NCBI GenBank assembly: GCA_032718475.1
Contig: JAUCBJ010005255.1
Coordinates: 1 to 33,271, forward strand
DNA: 33,271 nucleotides
Reading direction: 5' to 3'
From: Nemertoderma westbladi
Lineage: Eukaryota; Xenacoelomorpha; Nemertodermatida; Nemertodermatidae
The notes under the pieces are model-generated. The model made no database searches. It saw only the letters and a list, made by a program, of their open reading frames with translations, and was not told where the DNA came from. This document shows positions 20,681 to 31,500 of this stretch, in pieces (position 1 is the stretch's first letter; each line of letters starts with the position of its first letter). Made by a program: the position numbers and the translations under genes.

Positions 20681-22045
20681 TAGGGATGTACCGGAATTCC
20701 ATACCGGTCGGAATTCCGGCAGTTATCGATCTCGGTTCCGGCCGGAATGACGAGATTCCTGCCCATGAATAACGAAATATTGGGGTTTGTTAATACACCT
20801 TTATAAACAAACCTGGTAGTAATTCTTTATGGGTTTAAAATTTTATTATTTTAAATTTAAGCTTCAATATTAATTAAATATTAAAATTTAATTAAAATTT
20901 GCATAACGTCGACGTAATGAATCAGACTGGGGGGGGGGGGGGGGGGGCGACGCAAATCGGCCCACCTTGGCGTAGTAGTTTAAGGCCGGAGTACTACCCC
21001 CCCCCCCCCCTCCCCTGTTCAAAATTTCAAATGTCTGTTTATTATTTACTCTATAGCAGAATTTAATGAGGATTTCTAATCTGAAAACCGCTTAGCGAAA
21101 CCTCGTTTAGTTCTCGAGTTATCGCTGTTTTTCTGAACGATGGTCTGTCAGTAAAACTGTAAGACAGACAGACAGACTAGATTCCACCAAACCATCATTT
21201 GAAGGTTTCAGTCATCTCGGAATGACATTTTTCAAAATACTACTCCCCCGCCATTTTTTAACCAATTTTCTTTATTTTTGGCTCATTCGAAAGGGTTTCG
21301 GCTGTTCTTTAAAAGTTATCGGTTGGGATTTTTATATTTCTTTTTTTACCACCAATTTTTCGGATTAAAGCCAAACATTTGTTAAAATTTTGCAAAATAT
21401 TAATAAATATGAATTAATTTTCATAAAAAGGCAAAACTAACAATTTTACCGATAACTTTTGTGGAGGTCATCCCCCATAAATTCGAAAAAAATTGGTTTC
21501 AGACAATTTCACATCAGATTGAATGACTAGCATTTTAACCGCAAATATTGTTTCACACAATGGCCGCTAGAGGGCGACTGAAAATTTGAACAATATTTGT
21601 AAACACAAATGTTTGGCCATATTTTAACAGCCCATACTGTATAAAATCAAAATATTTTAATTTCAGTAGAAATTATAGACATTAAAAAAGTTTTCGGGGC
21701 GGGGGGAGGGAGTTACTCCGCCTTAATCCGCTGCATTGAACTCACATTTTCTTCCCCGTTGTAGTTTTAGTTTTCGTTTCGTCACGAATGCTTTAAAGGG
21801 ACTAGTGAGTTTGAATCAATAAACAATAAAAGTGATTTTGAGTAAATCGCAAGAAGAAAAGTGTTACTTTTTCCCACACTACCGGTATGTCTGTATGATG
21901 CAAATGGAAAAAAATAGTTGTTACGGTAAAAATAATTCATTCAAAATTCTTTGATTTATTTAAAGAAATACAGTAGTAAAATTCCGGCTTGTCCGGAATA
22001 TTCCGGCATATGGAAAACTGTAATCCCGATTCCGATACATCCCTA
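20681..22045. mobile_element. Non-autonomous hAT-like element with terminal inverted repeats
   Basis: The left terminus TAGGGATGTACCGGAAT (20681-20697) matches the reverse complement of the right terminus ending at 22045 (TAGGGATGTATCGGAAT). Sub-terminal sequence at both ends is rich in CCGGAATTCC-type palindromes. Flanking 8-mers (ATAATCTC left, ATAATTAT right) agree at only their first five bases, so a target duplication is doubtful. No transposase frame is present. The interior holds a G tract (about 20930-20948) facing a C tract (about 20998-21011) and a degraded SINE piece. The hAT label rests on the style of the termini only. Confidence 0.65.
21729..21808 (+). mobile_element. Degraded SINE fragment
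   Basis: GCATTGAACTCACAT and CACGAATGCTTTAAAGGGAC correspond to parts of the SINE at 17341, with the B-box region largely lost. It lies inside the inverted-repeat element. Confidence 0.5.
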
Positions 22046-22269
22046 ATAATTATTTAATGTATTTATTCACATGCTACAACATGTTACATTACTATTTTAT
22101 TATTATTTATTAAATAAAACATCATGAATTGTATCGATTACTTAGTGTATTATAACAATATTTTACTAATAATTATTATTATTTCACGTTTATAATAAGA
22201 TGTTTCGATTTAATTACATTAAACATAAAAAAAATGGCAAATATCTGAATAGATTCAACAGTAAAACTC

Positions 22270-22275
22270 TTTATT
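22270..22275 (-). promoter_or_regulatory. Polyadenylation signal of the ANKS1-type gene
   Basis: AATAAA on the minus strand, 58 bp past the stop codon at 22333. Confidence 0.6.
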
Positions 22276-22332
22276 TTTCAATAATTGAGTATTTTTTCTG
22301 CACAAGTCTCCCCATCGGGGAACTCCTCTCAA

Positions 22333-22503
22333 TCATCTGTGATGCCCGGTAGAATAAGCTGAGTCCACCGGTGCTGGTTCAATGTCTATCGTTGGCATTT
22401 CCTCATCTTCTAAGGCGGCCGCCGCAGCTTTGCGATGTAGAATCTGTTGGTATGCGATCTCGAAACATTGGCCCAGTGTCATCATAATCTCTCGAGCCAT
22501 AGA
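22333..22503 (-). other. ANKS1: ANKS1 exon I (last coding exon)
   Basis: 56 codons plus TGA. SMAREIMMTLGQCFEIAYQQ is the C-terminal helix of the PTB domain, followed by an Ala-rich, acidic tail ending in STGHHR. The acceptor is TTTCTATGTAG. Confidence 0.92.
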
Positions 22504-25500
22504 CTACATAGAAATATAAATAAATTTATGGTAAGAAAACTAAATTATAAAATACATACAATTAGGGAAGTTATTAAGAAATACATTATTATAAATATAC
22601 GATATTGTTCAAAGTTGTTGTCAACAAAGTGCCTGATAAGATAACAGCTGATTACTCTCAGAAATAAAACTGTAACCTGTTCTGTTGTGTTTAGTTTATT
22701 GTTTTGGTTAAAATAATGTGCCACTGTAACCTGCTCCTTTCCTTTAATTGATAATTGAGGCGGGATATTAATTCGCCGAGATGGCATTGTATCATCCGCC
22801 CACCTAATGCCTTATTTATCAAGGCCAACTGTTGGACTGTACAATTATAGTTATTAGCTTGAAAAACACACGATAAATACATGACATTTACTTACAATTA
22901 ATAGGTGTAACAACAATTACATGACATTTACTAACAATAGATGTAACACCAAATACATGACATTTACTAACAATAGATGTAACAACAAATACATGACGTT
23001 AACTTACAATAGATATAACACCAATTACATAACATTTACTAACAATAGATGTAACACCAAATACATGATATTTACTTACAATAGATGTAACACCAAATAC
23101 ATGACATTTACTAACAATAGATGTAACACCAAATACATGACATTTACTTACAATAGATGTAACACCAATTACATAACATTTACTTACAATAGATGTAACA
23201 CCAAATACATGGCATTTACTATGTAACAATAGATGTAACACCAAATACATGGCATTTACTATGTAACAATAGATTAACACCAAATACATTACATTTACTT
23301 ACAATAGATGTAACACGAAATACATGACATTTACTTACAATAGCTGTAACACCAAATACATGACATTTACTTACAATAGATGTAACACCAAATACATGAC
23401 ATTTACTTACAATAGCTGTAACACCAAATACATGACATTTACTTACAATAGATGTAACACCAATTACATAACATTTACTTACAATAGATGTAACACCAAA
23501 TACATGACATTTACTTACAATAGCTGTAACAACAAATACATCACAATTACTAACAATAGATGTAACACGAAATACATGACATTTACTTACAATAGCTGTA
23601 ACACCAAATACATGACATTTACTTACAATAGCTGTAACAACAAATACATCACAATTACTAACAATAGATGTAACACGAAATACATGACATTTACTTACAA
23701 TAGCTGTAACACCAAATACATGACATTTACTTACAATAGATGTAACACCAATTACATAACATTTACTTACAATAGATGTAACACCAAATACATGACATTT
23801 ACTTACAATAGCTGTAACAACAAATACATCACAATTACTAACAATAGATGTAACACCAAATACATGACATTTACTTACAATAGATGTAACACGAAATACA
23901 TGACATTTACTAACAATAGATTAACACCAAATACATTACATTTACTTACAATAGATGTAACACCAAATACAGGACATTTACTTAGAATAGCTGTAACACG
24001 AAATACATGACATTTACTTACAATAGATGTAACACCAAATACAGGACATTTACTTAGAATAGCTGTAACACCAAATACATGACATTTACTTACAATAGAT
24101 TAACACCAAATACATGACATTTACTTACAATAGATGTAACACGAAATACATGACATTTACTTACAATAGCTGTAACACCAAATACATGACATTTACTTAC
24201 AATAGATGTAACACCAATTACATGACATTTACTTACAATAGATGTAACACCAAATACATGACATTTACTAACAATAGATGTAACACGAAATACATGACAT
24301 TTACTAACAATAGATGTAACAACAAATACATGATATTTACTTACAATAGATGTAACACCAAATACATGACATTTACTAACAATAGATGTAACAACAAATA
24401 CATCACAATTACTAACAATAGATGTAACACCAATTACATGACATTTACTAACAATAGATGTAACACCAAATACATGGCATTTACTAACAATAGATTAACA
24501 CCAAATACATGATATTTACTTACAATAGATGTAACACGAAATACATGACATTTACTTACAATAGATGTAACACCAAATACAGGACATTTACTTAGAATAG
24601 CTGTAACACCAAATACATGACATTTACTTACAATAGCTGTAACAACAAATACATCACAATTACTAACAATAGATGTAACAACAAATACATGACATTTACT
24701 TACAATAGCTGTAACACCAATTACATGACATTTACTTACAATAGATGTAACACCAAATACATGACATTTACTTACAATAGGTGTAACACGAAATACATGA
24801 CATTTACTAACAATAGATGTAACACCAAATACATGGCATTTACTAACAATAGATGTAACAACAAATACATGACATTTACTAACAATAGATGTAACACGAA
24901 ATACATTACATTTACTTACAATAGCTGTAACACCAATTACATGACATTTACTTACAATAGATGTAACACGAAATACATGACATTTACTAACAATAGATGT
25001 AACACCAAATACATGGCATTTACTAACAATAGATGTAACACGAAATACATGACATTTACTTACAATAGATGTAACACCAAATACATGACATTTACTTACA
25101 ATAGATGTAACACGAAATACATTACATTTACTTACAATAGATGTAACACCAAATACATAACATTTACTTACAATAGATGTAACACCAAATACATGACATT
25201 TACTTACAATAGATGTAACACCAAATACATGACATTGACTAACAATAGATGTAACAACATGACATTTACTTACAATAGATGTAACACCAAATACATGACA
25301 TTTACTTACAATAGATGTAACACCAAATACATGACATTTACTTACAATAGATGTAACACCAAATACATGGCATTTACTAACAATAGATTAACACCAAATA
25401 CATAGCCATACACCAGCACAGTAACATTCCTTCGGTGTCCAAAGCTACAGTACGGAGGGCTATCCTAGCCATATCCCCAGGGAAAGCGCCAGATTTTGGA

Positions 25501-28500
25501 TCTTTAGTAATAGAGCACATACTCCTAGTAAGTCTGGACACTGCTACAGACACAATAGCCAAGCTATTGAATGCCTGTCTCAGACTGGGCAAGGTCCCCT
25601 CTTGCTTTGGCAGGACTGTAGTCACGAACATTTTCAAAGGAAAACAAAGGGATCCACTAAAAACCAACTCATTCAGGCCTATCGCCTCTATAAGCATTCT
25701 TTCCAAAGTGTTTGAAGCTGTGATTCTGTCAGAATACCTCATGGCACTTCCTAAACCCCGCTCGCAATTCGCCTATAGGAAAAGGTTGGGTACAGATATT
25801 GCACTAGCAGTAATCATGGAACAATTGGAGATGCAACGGGAAAATGGGAGGAATTCAATCCTGTGCAAGCTGGACATCAAGTCAGCATTCGACAGTGTCG
25901 AATTTCATGTTCTCCATGACAAGCTACTGGAAGTATTAAATCCCCATATCTGTGCAGTCCTGCTTGACTACTATAGGAAAACAATGATTCATCTGAAATT
26001 TGGGGAGTTGGTTGAGTCCATTGGAATCAAGTTGACTCGTGGCCTCAAGCAAGGTTCGTTAATCTCACCTGTACTATTCACCTTCTATATCGGATTCTTA
26101 CCAGATAAACTGAAGGAATCGGGATTCGGTCCAGGAAAACTGGCATCATACTCTCATCTCTTTTGTTACGCGGATGATCTATTTTTAACTGGGGAGTCAG
26201 TTAAGGATCTAGAAGATATGATAGTGATAATCTCTCGTGAACTCGCACGTGTGGGTCTATCTGTGGAAGGCTCAAAGACAGAATGGACTTATATCCTAGG
26301 ATCTGGACGTAATGGTCAGGGGATTCCATGTTTTCTTAAAATAAATGGTGTACTTATACAGCCAACAAAGTCATTATCATTCCTTGGCGTCTCACTAAAT
26401 ATACAAAGGACCGCAGTATTGAAGGAACTCAAACGATATCTAACAATAATCTCAGAGACCTTCCACCAGAAGGGTTGGACCGCAAGGAGACTCTTCGCTC
26501 TATGGAACACAGCGGCGGTCCCATCGCTACTGTACAAGATGAGATTCCTGGTGGGACGGCTAACTGACAAGGAACTGCGCGAACTTGACATTTCCTATAG
26601 GAAGGTGCTGCGTGGACTGATGCACGTAAGCTGTTACGTGCCAAATGCTGTTTTGCACAAGATTACCAACACAACTCCAATCTCCGCTGTGATCGCTTAT
26701 GACAACATGTGCTGCTTGCAACGTGCCTGCAATGGTCCGAATGCCACAGAATGTAATTTTCTTGTCTGTCGATACCTTTCTCACGCAACAATTAAATCCC
26801 ATGGTGGTCTGAGCTCTTGTCAGCAAACTTGCAGCTCCCTGTATCCACTTCCAAGCGTAAGGTCTCTCTGCACGGCCAGGTATGACAGGAGACAACTTAG
26901 GACACGGGTCGAGTCGGGATCACTTACAATCCCAGAATTGGGTGGGGTGAATTTCATCCAAAACTGCTTTAGGTGCAATGTTCCCTTTAGTACCAAAAGA
27001 AGGCGGATCCAGCAATACTTTGACCGATAATTCGCTTTGTCTGACTATGATTTTATTTGGATTCTATCAATCTTAATCCATATCATATATATAATAATAT
27101 CAATCCCTATATCATCAATACATATACATAATATCAATCCATATTCTAATCACATACTTTATATTTTTAGCCAGCTGTTTTTATTGTGCATTTGCGTGCA
27201 TTTTTATTTACATTTACCCGGTATTGTCGCCTCGTGCGAATTAAATCAAATGATGATATTAGTTGATCTGGTATAGTTACAATTATACTACAGTATGCTT
27301 ATTGTATATGTTTATTATATACTTTGGTATCTTAGTCACTCTTGCAGTAGGCGTACTCCACATAAGCAGCTGATGGGAAATTCAATAAAATCAATAAGGA
27401 CCAGCTACTGTATCTTTCTTTTTAATATAGTATATTTAAACATTAATTTCATTTAAAGCACTTATTTTCAAAACCACTATAAGGTCTTTCGTTTAATCGA
27501 TTTTACTTATTGCTATTTTACTGCAGAATTTGTCTTGAACACTCTATCATATACCTTACCCCGGCTGGGGGTGTATCTTTAAATATATATATATCTCTCT
27601 ACAATTGTGCAATATTTAACTGGATTATTTCACACATGTGTAATTAATGCGTGCACATTTTTTATCATGTTTATTATTTTGTCGCTACATGCGAATTAAA
27701 CAAAGAAATGAAATGATATTTACTTACAATAGATGTAACACGAAATACATGACATTTACTTACAATAGATGTAACACCAAATACAGGACATTTACTTAGA
27801 ATAGCTGTAACACGAAATACATGACATTTACTTACAATAGCTGTAACAACAAATACATCACAATTACTAACAATAGATGTAACAACAAATACATGACATT
27901 TACTTACAATAGCTGTAACACCAATTACATGACATTTACTTACAATAGATGTAACACCAAATACATGACATTTACTTACAATAGGTGTAACACGAAATAC
28001 ATGATATTTACTTACAATAGATGTAACACCAAATACATGGCATTTACTAACAATAGATGTAACACGAAATACATGACATTTACTTACAATAGATGTAACA
28101 CCAAATACATGACATTTACTTACAATAGATGTAACACCAAATACATGACATTTACTTACAATAGATGTAACACCAAATACATGACATTTACTAACAATAG
28201 ATGTAACACCAAATACATGACATTTACTTACAATAGATGTAACACCAAATACATGACATTTACTTACAATAGATGTAACACCAAATACATGACATTTACT
28301 TACAATAGATGTAACACCAAATACATGACATTTACTTACAATAGACGTAACACCAAATACATGACATTTACTTACAATAGATGTAACACCAAATACATGA
28401 CATTTACTTACAATAGATGTAACACCAAATACATGACATTTACTAACAATAGATGTAACACGAAATACATGACATTTACTTACAATAGATGTAACACCAA

Positions 28501-31500
28501 ATACATGACAATATCGTTTTCCCCGGCTGAGATCTTTAGTTATGTACGAAAACACACGCTGATCATCGCTATCCTGAGCCGCGTAGGATATCGTTTTAAT
28601 ATCGTGCTCCGATATGGTCACCTGAAATTTAATTGACATGAATGTAAATTAAATAGAAATATAAACCTTTACTGAAAAATTATAGAGTAAAAGTAACAAA
28701 GAGTTGCAAAGGTTGAATTATTCGTGGATCATTAACCTTTAAGATTAATTTATAATAATTACGAACATACAGTATGTGACGGTTGTTACACAAGACTACT
28801 AAGGGCAGCCCTAAACATCAGCTGGAGACAACACATGACAAACGCCGAGCTTTATGGTACAATACCACCTGTATCAACCACCCTCCGTGAACGCAGATTA
28901 AGATTCAGTGGGCACTGTTGGAGATGTAAAGACGAGGTCATACAGATTTACCAGAAATTGCGACAACTATGGAGAATCGGGAAGCTTGGAAGGATCTCAT
29001 TTCGACTATCCTATCTCGCTCGACCTAGTACCGGTAGTTGTACTGTAGTAGGCGTGTTAATTGGCTGTACTGTAGTAGTATATACAAACCTTTTGTTCGG
29101 GATCAACAAATTTTAACATTTCCCAGTTCATCTCGAGTACAATCTGAGGGGTTTTTTGCATTGATCGCGCAGATACTTTCAGTTTCTTCATTGCGGTTTT
29201 TAGACCTTGTTTACCCTTAAAAATAAGAAATAATTAAATTCTATGATTGATTATATATTGATTTTCCCATGTCCTATGTATACTTACTAAACAGATGAAG
29301 ATATCTATAGGTCATGATTTTCCATGTATTTCTGTATTTCATGTACCAGAGTCTATCCCTCTATCCTGTGGTACCAAACTGCACTTACCTCCTCCTTTGT
29401 CACGAACGTTGTACCAAAATAACTCGCTGTATATTTAACACTGTAATATAGAAGCGTTTCCGTGGCGTGGCTCCACGAGTGTCTATTGCCGACCCGTCCC
29501 AGCGACGTCTGACTTGGTGAACGAAGTTTCGGGATGTGAACTCCATCTACCATCTGCGATAATGTATGTAAATCAATTAAAATAAACAAACTGGAAAATC
29601 AAATTAAATCAAAGTTTAAAATTTGCCGCTCTTTTGCCATTTTGATCGATTGTAGTTGTGGGTATAAAACTTTGTGCATTAGCTACTGTAATATAACTGG
29701 TTCATTATTACTATAATATGATAAATTATACAGAATTAAATTTATGTAAATTGTGTCGATAAAAAACAATATATTTCAGGATTGAGATCTGTAAAACTTT
29801 ATTAACAACAAAGTAACATACTGCACTACCATCGAACAGGTAGTTTCTCTCAACCTTAAACTGAATGTCCTACCTGAACTTCATCTAAATGCGGCGAGTT
29901 TCCGTCCCTCCATCGCCGAGCGACACTGCCGATATCGGTGTAGTCCTTGAACAAATCCACCCAGAGATTGGACGACGCACCGAGGGGGTTCTTCAATATA
30001 GTGTATCCACCGGGCATAGAAATTAGTGTGAATATATATTCCTAAAAAATAACAATATACATAATATATCCGTCTGAATATAGTCGATAGTAAGTCTATG
30101 CCAATATTACCGAAGTCCATGTAAATAAGAATATATTCCTTAACTGTGATCTACAGCTACTAACACGTACCATGTTTTTCTCGATGTTGTCTAACTGCTG
30201 TTGTATCTGCTCGTTTTGAGACTGCAAGGTTACGTAGGTATGTTCCTCCAAGGAGTTCTCGTGATCCGAAGAGACGGCCAAAGACGCCTTGATTCGACGC
30301 GAGTGTCCAAGTCGACATCCCTTCGTTATCTACGGGGGATAAATTAAAATAGTCTTATTCAACCATCCCAAGTGGATGTATAAATATTTATATTAAAAAG
30401 TAAGGCCGTTAGGTCAGGGATTACGCACAAATTGTGACGATTTATTTCCAGTGCGTTCCCCCCAGAACTATACTCCCCAGAGGAAACTTCAGTACTCAAG
30501 TCGATGTTTTTAAATTAGCATTTTTTAATTAATAATATTGAACATTTATAACATTACTAAACAGAAACTCACCAACAGAGTCTATCTATATATAAGGAAT
30601 AAGGCTATGTGTGTGTGTGTATGTGTGTATGTGTCCCTATAGAAATCTCCCCTTTCTTTATTGGGGATACTTGACGCAAATCCAATTTCAGTAAATTAAA
30701 ATTAACATTGTTAATTACCGGTATCAAATATGGATAAGGGATGAGATAATGCAAAAAACAGAGGCACTTTATTCTAACCAAAACAATAAATAACAAAACA
30801 AAACAATAATTTCCCCCCGTTGATGTGACACACTAAATCCGGGTCTCCCACTCAGCAGTTGAGGTGAGCCATGGATTTGGGCTCCTCTCACTAGTATATT
30901 CTGGTGTGGAACTGCGGTCTACAGATGGTGTACGTACGGTCTGGAAGTATAAACAAGGATTCCATATATATATTTACCTTACTGATCGCTGGGTTATTTA
31001 ACCGCAGTACGTCGTCTGTAGTTTGACATCCGTGGATCGAGAAATTCTTGCAGTATTCCTCCAACCCCAAGTTGGTCAGCCAATCCACGACCGAAACGCC
31101 GCCAACTATTCGATTAACCGAGTCAATGTGGTCGCATTCCTGCAATATCTTGCATCTCGCGTACGCGTCCAACACTCCGATCTCGAGTAAGTCGATATCG
31201 TCCATACAATCTCGGCCCTGAAATCAGAATAAAGATATTATACTGGGGACAGGAGATAAGTATCACATAAATATTGGGTGGGTATGATACATATACTGTA
31301 GGATGTCGAATATGGAATGCGTGTGTGTTTGATAAGGTAAAGGTTAAAAGTGATCAATAAACGTGGGAAAGGCAACCTGAAGGCTCCTCTCTCGGTTGTT
31401 ACCTATAAGGTAGAGAGAGGGCGGCACACTAACTCCCAAGGTTTAACTATCCAACCCTATTCTTACCCACCCAGCATAATGTAAGGCAGTTTCCTATTAA

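Noticed and set aside
22691-22882. Minus-strand frame containing VQQLALINKAL as the last PTB exon
   Set aside because: A faint resemblance only. Exon I at 22333-22503 matches the PTB C-terminus over its length with correct phase and a stop.
3624-28510. CRISPR-like arrays
   Set aside because: Repeats are strictly head-to-tail with no unique spacers, and the context is eukaryotic. They are minisatellites.
22921-28636. Long plus-strand frames in the 36-bp array (MTFTYNRCNTKY repeats)
   Set aside because: They exist because the unit is a multiple of three and lacks stops on that strand. They start and end with the array and have no gene signals.
30590-30660. Helitron-like 5' end (TCTATCTATATATAAGG before a TG run)
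   Set aside because: Only the start looks suggestive; no hairpin plus CTRR end or Rep/helicase was found.
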